Below are positions 1-10,153 of a stretch of DNA of 64,000 nt, piece by piece. The translations under genes and the position numbers were made by a program. The notes beneath the pieces were generated by a model. The model was not told the DNA's origin, searched no databases, and saw only the letters and a list, made by a program, of their open reading frames with translations. The stretch lies in assembly GCF_905220365.1 (NCBI RefSeq), contig NC_061135.1, forward strand, positions 1,195,501-1,259,500, written 5' to 3'. Each line of letters starts with the position of its first letter. Position 1 is the first letter of the stretch. Origin of the DNA: Vanessa cardui (lineage: Eukaryota > Arthropoda > Insecta > Lepidoptera > Nymphalidae).

Positions 1-487
1 TAGTCGAATTCCCTATTTATTTTTGTAAACCGCTTATTTGAACGTTTTATTAAATCAAACACACGTGTCATTGCTTCACGAATGCGCAAGCGCATACATA
101 AATATTTTAACGAATGAAAACTTTCGTTTCTCCTGTAATTAAGAATTGATACATTATTTTAATCTAAAATAATAAATTATTATAAATGTTCAAATTAAAT
201 TGAAGAATGTTTGTATGTTGTATGAATTGTGAATGTTTGTGATTACCGACAACTGTCATTAAACACGGTAAGCATCGAAAAATATATAGATAATGCTCTA
301 ATCGATAAGTCAATGAATTCAATACCTTAAACGTTTTACAAATGGTCTTATGTTCACATAACATTACTTTCTCTCAGTCTGCTACAAGTCTAGACCAGTA
401 GTATCTGACATACTAATCTTAACGATCTATTAGATCAAAGTAGATATTTTATTGACTATCTTGTATCCGTAACTGTTTTAGATAAGT

Positions 488-766
488 TTTTTTATGGTAT
501 AGGTTGGAGGACGAGCACATGGGCCACCTGATGGTAAGTGGTCACCATCACCCATAGACAATGACGCTGTAAGAAATAATAACTATTCCTTACATCGTCA
601 ATGTGCCACCAACCTTGGGAACTGAGATGTCATGTCCCTTGTGCCTGTAGTTACACTGGCTCACTCGCCCTACAAATCGTAACACGACAATTCTGAGTAC
701 TGTTATTTGGCGGTAGAATAACTGATGAGTGGGTGGTATCCACCCAGACGGCCTTACAACCAAGAG
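488..766 (-). mobile_element. SINE-A copy, near full length
   Basis: SINE-A is defined by copies across this window. Its sense strand begins CTTGGTGGTAGGGCTTTGTG, carries TTCCGGTTTGAAGGGTGAG (a degenerate pol III B-box-like stretch) and ends with CTCGTCCGCCAACC, CCATA and poly-A. Here the T-run at 488-493 is the complement of the poly-A tail. The 5' end of the sense strand lies near 766. The family is very common in butterfly genomes; I give no published name. Confidence 0.8.
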
Positions 767-1802
767 AGAACAAAAACTATTCTAAGTAACTCTTCTATAT
801 TTAAAAATCTAACGTGCAATAAAGCAACTTCTAGTCTTCGATCTCATTTGAAAAAAGTAAGCTGTAGATATCTAACTACATATTATATTATAGACAAATA
901 GAGAATTATCATATTAAAAATTAAAAAAATATATAATATACTAAATATGTATTTGAATTAATTCTAATACAATTGAAAATAATAGCATTTAAATTTTAAA
1001 CGTAAATATGTTTTATATACAAGAATATGAAACTCTAATTATTGTGATTTTTATGTTTAATTTTAATGCTTATAATAATAATGTAATTGTGAAACTGTAA
1101 CGACGTATTGATATTATAATTACAAGGAATATTAATCGTCACACTTTATACAGTATCTCGCGCTTTGTAATCGAAATTGTAATTTTTAAATAATTGCTAA
1201 TTGTACAACACCTAGACTTTCTACAGTAAATAAATAACGCTATTTGCTTTGCTATAAATCAGCGGGACATTTATGACGAGCATACAATACATTGAGTGCT
1301 AAAACAGTTGTAAAATATATGTTGTATTTTAATATCTTGTTTCCGAAAAGAAAATAAAAATTGCGTCTTTTAAACCTAGCATTTTTCCGAACGCAACTGT
1401 CAATTATTTTTAAAAAGAGAATGTTTTTCAAAATTACACGACCTTTTTGGAATGTAATTTAAAAGCTTGTTTTATATATGTTTAGGGTTTTACCGATAAA
1501 TATTTTAAAGGTAATCAAACAATGTTAGGTCTCCTTTTTAATGTCAAATCAATTGTGTCAGAATGTAACAAACATTACAACCGAAACAAAACGGTTGTGA
1601 GAACCTCCTTTGTATATAAAAATACCTTATTATTTTTTACTGTCAATAGACTTACGCTTGACCACATCATTCCTGATGATAAGAACTGAGTCTAGATCTA
1701 TATATTAACTATTGCCTTGAAATTTCCCGGGTTGTAATATGTAATTTGAAATTGAAGTAATAAACAAACTCTTTAAATTCATAGTATTAAGCTATATAAA
1801 GT
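767..1802. other. AT-rich non-coding stretch, nothing recognised
   Basis: There are only short chance open frames and A/T runs. I found no match to the repeat families of the window and no splice-like exon. Confidence 0.6.
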
Positions 1803-2006
1803 AACAGCCTGTAAATTTCCCACTGCTGGGATAAGGCCTCCTCTTCCATTAAGGAGAGGGTTTGGACGATATTCCATCTCGCTGTTTCAATGCGGGTTGG
1901 TGTAATACACATGTGACAGAATTTCTATGAAATTAGACACATGCAGGTTTTCTCACTATGTTTTTCTTCATCGCCGAGCACGAGATGAATTATAAACACA
2001 AATGAA

Positions 2007-2076
<70 letters not shown>

Positions 2077-2165
2077 GTACTTGCTTGGGTTTGAACCCGC
2101 AATCAACGGTTAAGATGCCGTTCTTTAAATAAAATATAAAGCTTGTTCTAACCAGACAGATAGCT
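1803..2165 (-). mobile_element. SINE-B copy expanded by an AT microsatellite
   Basis: SINE-B is defined by many copies here. The head is tRNA-like, with an A-box (TGGCCCAGTGGTTAGAA) and a B-box (GGGTTCAAACCC), then AGGCAAGCACCACTGAA, a body with CTCGTGCTCGGCGGTGAAGG, and a tail ACAGGCTGTTG with short GTT repeats. This copy lies on the minus strand. The normally 10-15 bp segment between the GCAC and GTGG blocks has become a pure AT repeat. The head is scrambled by about 20 extra bases near 2122-2142. Confidence 0.8.
2009..2073. repeat. (AT)n microsatellite, 65 bp, inside SINE-B
   Basis: This is a perfect AT dinucleotide run of about 32 units. It replaces the short variable linker of the SINE-B body. 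Such perfect length suggests a recent expansion or a polymorphic locus. Confidence 0.95.
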
Positions 2166-2954
2166 TACAGAGACAAGCGTTCAAAAACATAGAGTCACAG
2201 ATCAAAAGGAAAATATTACGCAATCAACTACTTTCTTAATCTTATAAACTGTTTTAAATTATCACTTAATAGAATTAAATTGAATGTAAAATTTATATTT
2301 CTTTAATAAAACAAATGAAAAATTATGCACAATTTAATTCGTCCATGAAGTTAGATTACATTTCAGACAAGTCTTCTTTAAAATGAACAGATAATGAAAA
2401 TAATTTCAATAAAGATATTTTGTTCTCATCCCATTATAGGTCACCGCAATCAGATTAAAGAAATATATTTTCCAATTTGTAAAAGACACCATTTTATAAT
2501 TATTTTTAATATAAAACCTTTTTTATAAATCAGCATAGATATCAATTCGCTTGATAATATTTATCTAAGGTCCGATTAAAATTTGTAATTGGAAAAGTTG
2601 TTATTCGTTAATTAGGACTTTAGTTAAAAGGTTTTGTATATAATTGGTATTTGATTGATATTCGTTTCTTGTTAGTTGGGTTAACCTATTACAAGCTAAT
2701 ATTCCTTATTGTTAAGGTAAAAAAAACAGGGTAAGTTTATTTTTAATTGATTGTGTAATATTTGGTAAAGAAATCTTAGTCACCTATTACTATTGTAAAT
2801 CCATAGCCATTTTATTGTGCCGATATATTCTGCCGAGGGAAATAATGATATACAAATTAATTATTTCTTAGTTCATTTACATTACTATGTGTCAATTAAC
2901 TTGTTAGAAAATGGAAAAGTCGATTTTATTGTTTGTATTAATAATTTAAGAGTG
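2166..2954. other. AT-rich non-coding stretch, nothing recognised
   Basis: Mostly A/T-rich sequence without repeat-family similarity or plausible exon structure. Confidence 0.55.
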
Positions 2955-3115
2955 GAAGTAACTCTGTCTGTCTGTCTGTCTGTCGGTCTCTCACGACCAA
3001 ACCAATGAACCGAATTTGATGAAATTCGGTATGAAGCAAACTTGAAGTCCAATTAAGGACATATTTGACAACCAACTTCATAAAGCGAAACCGCGGGCAA
3101 CAACAACTAGTAAAT
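2955..3115 (+). mobile_element. Family F repeat (LINE-like 3' fragment)
   Basis: Family F is defined by repeated blocks: a short CTGT array, CTCTTTCACG, AACCGCTGAACCGAATTTGA, GAAATTTGGTATGAAGCA, ACTCCAAGGAAGGAC and a terminal CCGCGGGCAACAACTAGT. This copy has (CTGT)4 and all later blocks. Sequences of this kind are often LINE ends or their internal fragments in Lepidoptera; the class is not certain. Confidence 0.65.
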
Positions 3116-4789
3116 TAATATATATTGTACTGCCAATATTAATACATCGAATTGAAAGTTCCGTTAAGTTAATAGTATTATAAGCATGCCATATTTTAGA
3201 TCATGTCCTTACAGCATTGAGGGTGTCAGGAGTAGTTAAGACGTTTTGCCACGAGTTGTCAATGTGAGATATTTTTATCCATCTATCACAAACGTCTATT
3301 GACAGTTTTGCTGTATCGCCTCCAATCTTGGTAACTAATATTTGTCCCGCTTTTCATTTTGTTACACTTACTGACTCACTAACTTAATACTTTAAGACGT
3401 TATAATAATAATGATTACTGTTTAGCATAATACAATGAGTGTATAGTAACTATTTAGATCCCTAAAAATCTATTTGTTTTTGTTTAAAGTAATTCATGAA
3501 AACTATTGCATAATATTGAATATTAGCTATAATATTTATATCAAAAGTAATTCTAATTATAAAAAAAAATGTAATTTAATGTTGATTGTTATCTGTGGTG
3601 TTCGCATTCGAAAACTTTGACAGCTTTAAGCTTAGTTTATTATTGTAAAATAAAAAATATACGATATTATTGTAATATATGAATATAAGATTTATCCGTC
3701 GCGTGATACTTTTCCCTTGCGTTTTATTCTTAAACGTGATAATACACATATGTATATTATATATTAAATTATTGTTTATAAATAGTATTGTTGTTATATT
3801 ATGTTTGTTTATTTACTTTTAGTATCAACGCAACCATATCATGTCTTCATAAAGTACGCTTATTTAGCAGTGGAGTTTCTTCATCGAAAACTGTATCAAT
3901 CAAATGACTCATACGATGTGATTAATATGAAGATCTATATCTTTCTCAAATATACGGTAAGACCAAAATCATAAATAATACGATTCCAAATCGAAATATT
4001 TATTTTTTTAAGAGATTAAATGACGTAAGATGATAATATATAAAATGCGTGCGTTATACATGTCCAAATTTTTAATGTGTCATTTTAATTTTTTTTTTAT
4101 AATAGGCAAAGACATCAAAAGATTCGTATCCGATTTTGTCGAATACATTCTATTGTAATCAAAATTCGATTTTAAATCATTCGTCAAATGTCAGTTGATT
4201 TGTTCGATATTTAAAATATGTTGTTATTGCTGTTCGTTCTATGTCCATGTGCCGACGGCCGGCGTCTGCGACTTGCTTTATTTATAGCAATTATATTGTA
4301 AGTACAGTTTGCGTTTTTGTCATATTTTTAGGCTTTCTAATGTACATACTTTATATTATTCGGAAAATAACTGTTGTTGTGATTGTATTCGTTTTTATTA
4401 TGGTTTCTTATAACGTTATAGAATTTTGAATAATATTTATAACGTTAAATCATATCATCTCACAAATATTAATGGTCTGCATAATTTTTAATGCAAATAA
4501 AAATTCAATTAAATATTTGATATACTTTGTGTTTAAAACATTTATTTTGTATGATCAGCGTTACCTCTTTGTATTGTCTGCAAAATTTGCGTCCATAGTC
4601 TAAAGATTGAGTACTAAATTTAAAAACAAAACTTAATGTTAGCTGGTTGAAATTATGATTGTTATCTTCTTGGTACTAATTACAGTGTCGGGAAAATTAT
4701 GTCACTGCATTACGACATTTGAAATGTTTAGTAGCTAAAATATCGTAAAAAGGTTTCATATGCAAAAAAATAACGAGTAATAATAATTG
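3116..4789. other. AT-rich non-coding stretch, nothing firmly recognised
   Basis: A small CpG-rich spot occurs near 4235-4280 (CGACGGCCGGCGTC), inside an otherwise AT-rich stretch. The open frame over it has hydrophobic, low-complexity content and no family match. Confidence 0.5.
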
Positions 4790-5013
4790 TTTGTATGTTT
4801 GTACGTCGTCGAGAGCAGTTTGTAATTAGACTAGTTTTATCCTTTGGGTGTTTCTCCGCATGCGATAGTCAGATCGATACGAAACCGATCCTTCGCGGCG
4901 GTAGAGTAAAGTCGTCGGCGCTGTATGTATGTTTGTCCCGTTCCCGGATAGCTATAAAACGTGCTTATAACAGTTACATAACATTACAGTCTTGTTTTAC
5001 GTTTTGTGATTAA
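4790..5013. other. CpG-richer single-copy patch in futsch intron
   Basis: Base composition is more balanced here than on either side, with several CpGs (GTCGTCGAGAG, CGCGGCGG, GTCGTCGGCG) and a TATAAAAC motif near 4953. A 72-codon open frame spans 4795-5013 on the plus strand, but it matches no family I know. It could be an intronic enhancer, an alternative 5' exon or an unannotated transcript. Confidence 0.25.
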
Positions 5014-5328
5014 ATATTTAAAGTTAAATCTGTTTGTTCTATTTATTGAAATTGCATAGTTTTTTAATGATTTACATTTTTTTATCGTTATATAGTTTAT
5101 AAGCTGTTAAGTGAGAATTAAGACTATGTTATACAAACTACATAGTGACTTATAATTCTAAATTTAAAATGCCGGTGGTAAGTCACTTTACGACGTTTAG
5201 CGTGAATAAGTACGGCAAAAAATACATTACATCTGATTCTAACACCGTAACAATAAAATTGTACGAATATAGTTGGCCAATTGATTCAATTAGGTAGGCC
5301 GGCTTAGAAAAACTAGATACGTCACAGA

Positions 5329-5336
5329 TGACGTCA
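5329..5336. promoter_or_regulatory. Consensus CRE (TGACGTCA)
   Basis: A full palindromic TGACGTCA lies 218 bp inside the futsch intron, with a further ACGTCA-like half site (TACGTCAC) just to its left. CREB/ATF proteins bind this motif, and activity-dependent control would suit a neuronal gene. An 8-bp motif can occur by chance; its position beside the promoter island is the only added support. Confidence 0.35.
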
Positions 5337-5553
5337 CGGAAAACGGATGTTTCGTGAAAGAAATAATCCTATCACGAGAACACCCTTTTTTTATTCGAGA
5401 AAATTCTAACGCCGTAAACAATGCTTACTTACACAACGCAATTATTGCAAAAAAATAATAATGAGATACTTTCTCGAATCGTGCCGGTGAAAGCGCTGGG
5501 AATCGCCCTTCGGGATTTGACAGCTGTCAACTTGACATACAACCGGGACTTAC

Positions 5554-5710
5554 CTTTAACGAGCCGCTGAAGGATAATCTCCTTGTGTTCATCAGTATGG
5601 GGTTCCCCAATGACAGCGAGTAGATAGCATCCCGTCAGGGGGCTCGGTGGAGGCACGGAGGCCGAGACCTCCGTCCCCAGGGACAAAGATCTGTCCTCGT
5701 CGTGGTCCAT
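5554..5710 (-). CDS. futsch: First coding exon of Futsch / MAP1-family microtubule-associated protein (partial)
   Basis: The exon encodes 52 residues plus one base (phase 1). It runs from MDHDEDRS through a Ser/Pro-rich stretch to a segment containing GCYLLAVIGEPH, then EHKEIILQRLVK. The last coding base is followed by GTAAGT at 5553-5548, an ideal splice donor. The start was chosen because the ATG at 5710 has G at -3 and G at +4; the open frame continues upstream without another convincing start. From family knowledge, the N-terminus of Drosophila Futsch and vertebrate MAP1B begins its conserved region with a very similar YLLVVIGE segment, and Futsch continues with HKxxILQRLVKG before its first splice. 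Futsch binds microtubules in neurons and shapes axons and synaptic boutons. The next exon should lie at lower coordinates, but no match to it is visible in 1-5553, so the first intron exceeds 5.5 kb. Identity is by remembered similarity over about 28 residues; the exon call is firmer than the name. Confidence 0.77.
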
Positions 5711-6230
5711 CGCCGACGGCGGCGCCGGCGCTACTGCCGACGGTTCGCCCAGTGCAAGCGTAATGAACCGACCGCTTCGGACGACAACTCCGCACGGAAT
5801 GTCACTATTCGGACGGCGGGCTACCCGTTTGCGCGCGCAACGCTCACAAATCGACCGCGCTAGGTGCGCGCCACGCAGACGCGCCGACGTCTCTCCGGTC
5901 CCGACTTTCTCTCTCAATCGACGCGTCACTTTCACCACTCATAAGAGCGAGACGGTGCATTCGTAGGGCGTATACAGAGGAGGCTCTAGGCTGAGCGGCG
6001 CACACGTGATCTGCATTGCGTCTAAACAAGCCGGCTAAATAACCTCGGTCTCAGCTGTTAGGCAAAGGTTGTACAATCGATAATGATATAACCGTGGCGG
6101 TGCCGCGGTTCTGTTTGCGGATGTTTGAGCGCTGCCCGCTGCCATTATTGCCTCCCGCTCTCGAGACGAACTTCCTTAGCGCCTCGCTTACTATAAAACG
6201 TCGTATCGTTTATTTAGCAACTGCAGCACG
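5711..6230. promoter_or_regulatory. CpG-rich island upstream of the futsch start codon, probable promoter and 5' leader
   Basis: GC and CpG content rise sharply from about 5570 to 6200 compared with the AT-rich surroundings. The island covers the exon and about 500 bp upstream of it. It is not similar to any repeat family in the window. The minus-strand frame stays open up to 5938, but this residue run is Arg/Ala-rich and looks like GC-driven open frame, not protein. I see no minus-strand TATA box, which fits a TATA-less promoter. On the plus strand a TATAAAAC motif lies near 6192, so divergent transcription is possible. The exact start site cannot be read. Confidence 0.5.
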
Positions 6231-6498
6231 AGATGACTAATAAAATTATCAGATAGATTCAACAAAATATCTCAAAATGATAAGACTATTATTAAATATT
6301 ACTTTATTTTATTGACATATATGTAGATATTTATACATACATATGTAACAGTATTCAAAATTGAAAAACACATTAACCAAAAAATATATTTTACGATATA
6401 ATAATTAAAATATTCTTCAAGGTACATTATGTAAAGAATAATCAAGACTTTGATTTTCTATCTTTAGAAAAGTAAAATGAAAAGTTCCATTAAGTTTC
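6231..6498. other. AT-rich flank, nothing recognised
   Basis: This sequence separates the CpG island from the first repeat on its right. No motif was recognised. Confidence 0.5.
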
Positions 6499-6665
6499 AT
6501 CCGACACATGCAGGTTTTCTCACGACGCTGTCCTTCACCGCCGGGCACGGCGTGAATTATAAACGCAAACAATTAAGGACATACATACATGAAAATTCAG
6601 CTGTGCTGCCGGGATTTGAAGCTGCAACAATTAACTTTTAACCAATCTATCATTTTGGTTATCGG
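6499..6665 (-). mobile_element. SINE-B fragment (body and head, tail missing)
   Basis: It contains the ACACATGCAGG, CTCACGA, CCTTCACCGCCGGGCACG and GTGAATTATAAAC blocks of the SINE-B minus strand, then a decayed head ending near 6665. The ACAGGCTG tail block is absent. Confidence 0.65.
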
Positions 6666-6870
6666 CTAATAAATTGTGCTATTAATTTGCTTTCTCGACT
6701 TAATAACATGATGTTAATAACTTGACCTGTTTTATTCTAGACTAGCAAACCCGCCTGACATCGTACAGGTAAAATTCATACACAGTAAAAAATCTCATTA
6801 AAAAATTACACAAAATGTTACCGAGCGTTCTGCTTCGTGTAAGGAGTGACTATGCTATATTTAAAATTAT

Positions 6871-7085
6871 TGTTTTTTTCTGAGGTCGGCGAATGGATAC
6901 ATGAGCCACTTGATGGTAAGTGGTCACCACGAGTCATACATATCATAATAAAATCCTTACATCCTTAGGAACTTAGTATGTACCGTGTACCTGTAGTTAC
7001 ACTGGCTCACTCATTTTTTTTTATTGTATAAGTAAATCTTTTCTATGGTTTCGGTGATCTCGTGATCAGTCAGTGGTATTTAGCT
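6871..7085 (-). mobile_element. SINE-A fragment, diverged
   Basis: The T-run near 6871, CACTTGATGGTAAGTGGTCACC and CCTGTAGTTACACTGGCTCACTC blocks are clear. The central part is shortened. The region after 7012 is decayed and partly replaced by a T-run. Confidence 0.65.
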
Positions 7086-7739
7086 TATGCACATATAGTG
7101 TTTGGTTTATTACTTTTATATTCAATGTGTATTCATTGTTTTAATTATTTATTAATACTGTAACTAATATGGTGAAATAGACCAATTACTAATTTTCTAA
7201 CCGTTTCTTTTCAGTAGAATAGTAGCTACCGAATTAGTAGCTAGAATATATTGATTTTGATTTTTGAGGTGTTTAAAATTCATATGTCCTGACGTGGTGT
7301 CTTACACAATTTTTATATAATTATATGCTTTTGTCGTAATCACTGCTAGCTGAAATTACTTCCTGTAACTAACAATCAAAATAAATAATAATAAAACAAG
7401 AAGGCGCTGTTTTTTTTTTTATTGGATATCATCAACAATAGCGCATTTTATTCATAGTATTTATTTTATTATTTAATGCGGTAAATAATCATTGAAAATT
7501 ATTGTTTATTTTACATATATTTCTTCAGAAATGTGTATTTTATCGTCGAAAAAGAATTTCTTTTACTAATTTCTCTTTTCGTTTCTTTTCAATATAATCA
7601 AGATACCGAAACATAAACTTTACATTAAATTTGATCTGATCTGGTGTTCTAATCATAAAAATATACGTAAAAAAAATTACAAACCGACCTTTAAAAATAC
7701 CTCTTAGTTTAATTCGCCGATTCATCTCAAGACACGGTA

Positions 7740-7800
7740 TTTTCTTTTCCGAACCGGTGATAGTGTTTTATTGGACAATCAATAAGTAATTTCAATTTCA
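7740..7800 (+). mobile_element. Short family D2 LINE tail
   Basis: D2 is a subfamily of LINE 3' ends with the blocks TTTTCCGAACCGGTGGTAGTG, TTTATTTGACAATCA and AAGTAAGTGTAATGC. This copy keeps the first two blocks with several changes. Confidence 0.45.
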
Positions 7801-8035
7801 TTTTTATTATGAAATAGGTTGGCGGACGAGCATATGGGCCACCATCACCCATAGACAATGACGCTGTAAGAAATATTAACTACGCTATCATCTTGTGCCT
7901 ATAGTTACACTGGCTCACTCACCCTTTAAACCGGAACACAACAATACTGAGTACTGTTGTTTAGCGGCAAAATACCTGATGAGTGGTTGGTACCTACTCA
8001 GGCAGGCTTGCACAAAGCCCTACCACCAAGTAAAA
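7801..8035 (-). mobile_element. SINE-A copy with a central deletion
   Basis: The AGGTTGGCGGACGAGCATA block is followed directly by ACCATCACCC, so the usual CTGATGGTAAGTGGTC segment is missing. The rest continues to CCTACCACCAAG. It abuts a SINE-B tail on its right. Confidence 0.8.
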
Positions 8036-8045
8036 GGCTATGATA

Positions 8046-8142
8046 TTGAACCAACCCGCATTGGAGCAGAGGAATGTGCTTCAAGACCTTCTCCTCAAAA
8101 GGGAGAAGAGGCCTTAGCCTAGGACTGGGTTTACAGGCTGTT
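8046..8142 (+). mobile_element. SINE-B 3' tail fused to the neighbouring SINE-A
   Basis: It begins at ACCAACCCGCATTGG and runs to ACAGGCTGTTG with no SINE-B head. It lies about 10 bp from the end of an oppositely transcribed SINE-A, so either a 5'-truncated insertion or a chimeric element. Confidence 0.7.
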
Positions 8143-8467
8143 GATTTTGATTGTATTTTAATTTTATAAACAAAATGCTTATTTACCTATTTATGTTCCT
8201 AATATTATGTTTTAAGTATAAATAAATATGAAGGAGAATTTAATAAACAATATTGTCAAGTTTTAATAAAACTTATAACATATTTATTGGTATATTATTA
8301 ATTCTGTTCAATGTGACTGTACAACAGAACACAGATTAAAGAAAATCAGATTTGTAATGTTATATTTCATATTTCTGTTTCGTACTTTCGTTTTTAGGGA
8401 TAATATTTTTGTAAAAGCGTATACATTGCTCGATAAAATAATTATTTATTTACTTTGTGAAGTTAGG
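8143..8467. other. AT-rich spacer, nothing recognised
   Basis: No repeat block, splice signal or coding bias was seen. Confidence 0.5.
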
Positions 8468-8738
8468 TGAGATAGGCCCTCTCTCTGTCATCTGGTTAGA
8501 ACGCGTGCATCTTAACCGATGATTACGGATTTAAACCTAGGCAAGCACCACTGAATTTGTGTTTACAATTCATCTCGTTCTCGGCGGTGAAGGAAAAAAT
8601 AGTGAGGGAACCTGCATGTTTCTAATTTCATAAAAGTTCTGCCACATGTGTATTCCAACCACATTGGAACAGCGTGGTAGAATAGCTCAAAGGGAGAGGA
8701 GGCTTTTACCCAGTAGTGGGAAATTTACAGGCTGTTGT
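8468..8738 (+). mobile_element. SINE-B copy, near full length
   Basis: The tRNA-like head is decayed at its first box but retains GTTAGAACGCGTGCATCTTA. Body and tail blocks are complete to ACAGGCTGTTG. Confidence 0.8.
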
Positions 8739-8991
8739 TTATGTAGTTAGGTAACAATTGTAACATATCGTAATCCTGTAAAATTACGATACAAAAGTTT
8801 AATTCGAATAAGATAAAAAATAAAGATTTAAAACAGACGACCCAAATTGATTTTCAAGTGACAGTTATATGTCGCAGTGCATTTGCGCTCGTGACTAAGC
8901 ATTGCGCTTAATATTAATCACACTGAAAGCGTTGTTAAGAATACTCAATTGTTATAATGGTCACCAGATTGATTTACACCACTATTCTTAA

Positions 8992-9062
8992 AATCAAAAA
9001 TCAAAGTATACTTTATTCAAGTAGGCTTTTACTAGCACTTATGAATCGTCTTTTAACAAGAT
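8992..9062 (-). mobile_element. Short family D LINE tail
   Basis: Family D is the 3' end of a CR1/Jockey-like LINE, ending on its sense strand with CCTACTTGAATAAAGTTTATTTTGATTT. This copy holds only the last 70 bp or so, on the minus strand. Confidence 0.65.
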
Positions 9063-9173
9063 AAATTTTTTTTTAATTTTTCGTAAAAAACTAGTTACTA
9101 TAACAACGGCATATGTTATTGTCTTTACTTAAGTTCATTGGTCTTTTATTACAGTGTCAGTATTTATTAGTTA

Positions 9174-9345
9174 GCGACGACCACTGCGGTCGAGTAGTGT
9201 GTACACGAGTTTTCATGGAAACGCCACTCCGAGGTCCCGGGTTCGATGTAGAAAATTCATTAGATTTCTTCGTCTGTCTTGGGTCTGGGTGTTTGTGGTA
9301 CCGTCGTTACTTCTGATTTCCATAACACAAGTGTTTTAGATTATT
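9174..9345 (+). mobile_element. SINE-C copy, 3' part shortened
   Basis: SINE-C is defined by seven copies. It has a tRNA-like head with an A-box (GTGGTCGAGTGGTGTG) and B-box (GGGTTCGATTCCCGG), the block CTTGGGTCTGGGTGTTTGTGG, and the end TTGGGATCAGAGTAATGTATG. Here the B-box is changed and the last block is lost. Confidence 0.8.
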
Positions 9346-9676
9346 ATTAAATTATAACTATGAACAGATTATCGAAAATAATGAATTTATAATAAATAAT
9401 TAAATAACTTCATTCATATAGCGCTTGGATGTACATTACTATACCACAGTCTATATTATTTAAACAGAGAATTTAAACGATTATATTAATTTAAATTTCG
9501 AATGGAATTGAATATCACAGCGCATTAATTAAAGATTCAATCAGAGGACGATTAACAAAGGTATCAGCTATAGGTTGAACCAACTCACTACCTATATTTT
9601 ATAAAACTACTTTTTTTCTAAAAAATAATTCCTTAGCCTTCTAAAATAAGACTAAATATAAATCTATATTAATATT
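9346..9676. other. AT-rich spacer, nothing recognised
   Basis: No repeat block or plausible exon. Confidence 0.5.
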
Positions 9677-9820
9677 ATAAAATTGAATGTGACTCTATAT
9701 CTGTCTGACGCTGTTTCATATCAAACCGCTGAACCGATTTTGATTAAATTTTGTATGTAGCATATTTGAACTCCAAGAAAGGACTTAAACGCGAGCGAAC
9801 CCGCGGCTGACTATTAGTAT
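9677..9820 (+). mobile_element. Family F fragment
   Basis: The blocks CTGTCTGACG, AACCGCTGAACCGATTTTGA, TGAACTCCAAGAAAGGAC and CCCGCGGC are present in order. Confidence 0.6.
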
Positions 9821-9891
9821 TAAATAAAATATTTTGCAATGTCATGACATTTTACTGAACTGATCTATTAAAAGTAAGTGTCCTGAGACGA

Positions 9892-10153
9892 GATGGCCCA
9901 GTGGTTAGAACGCGTGAGTTCCAACCCAGGTAAGCAACGCTGATTCATGTGCTTAATTTATAATTAATCTCGTGCTCAGCGGTGAAGTAAAACATCGTGA
10001 GGAAACTTGCATGTGACAAATTTCATAGAAATTCTGCCACAAGTGTATTCCACCAACCCGCATTGGAACAACGTGGTGGAATATGTTCCAAACCCTCTCC
10101 TCAAAGGGAGAGGAGGCCTTTAGCCCAGCCGTGGGAATATACAGGCTGTTGTT
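9892..10153 (+). mobile_element. SINE-B copy with 12-bp target duplication
   Basis: Complete from GATGGCCCAGTGG to ACAGGCTGTTGTT, but with part of the head between the boxes deleted. The 12-bp GTCCTGAGACGA occurs at both 9880-9891 and 10154-10165. This defines both ends of the element. Confidence 0.9.

Larger units (their letters stand above)
1..5553 (-). other. Proximal part of futsch intron 1
   Basis: This is inferred from the GTAAGT donor at 5553-5548 and the absence of a recognisable second exon to the left. The stretch is AT-rich and holds one SINE-A, one SINE-B carrying a long AT microsatellite, one family F fragment, a CRE motif and a CpG-richer patch near 4.8-5.0 kb. If the gene identity is wrong, this is simply non-coding DNA. 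Confidence 0.5.

Noticed and set aside
164..364. 66-codon minus-strand frame near the left edge
   Set aside because: No family match and AT-driven composition; it lies in the presumed futsch intron without exon-like flanks.
5592..5795. Alternative open frames over the futsch exon (5592-5795 minus, 5763-5966 plus, 5844-6029 minus)
   Set aside because: They are shadows of the GC-rich island. Only the 5554-5710 frame has conserved residues and a matching splice donor.
5711..5938. Upstream extension of the futsch frame to an ATG at 5938
   Set aside because: The added residues are Arg/Ala-rich and GC-driven. The ATG at 5710 has the better start context, and the family start is short.
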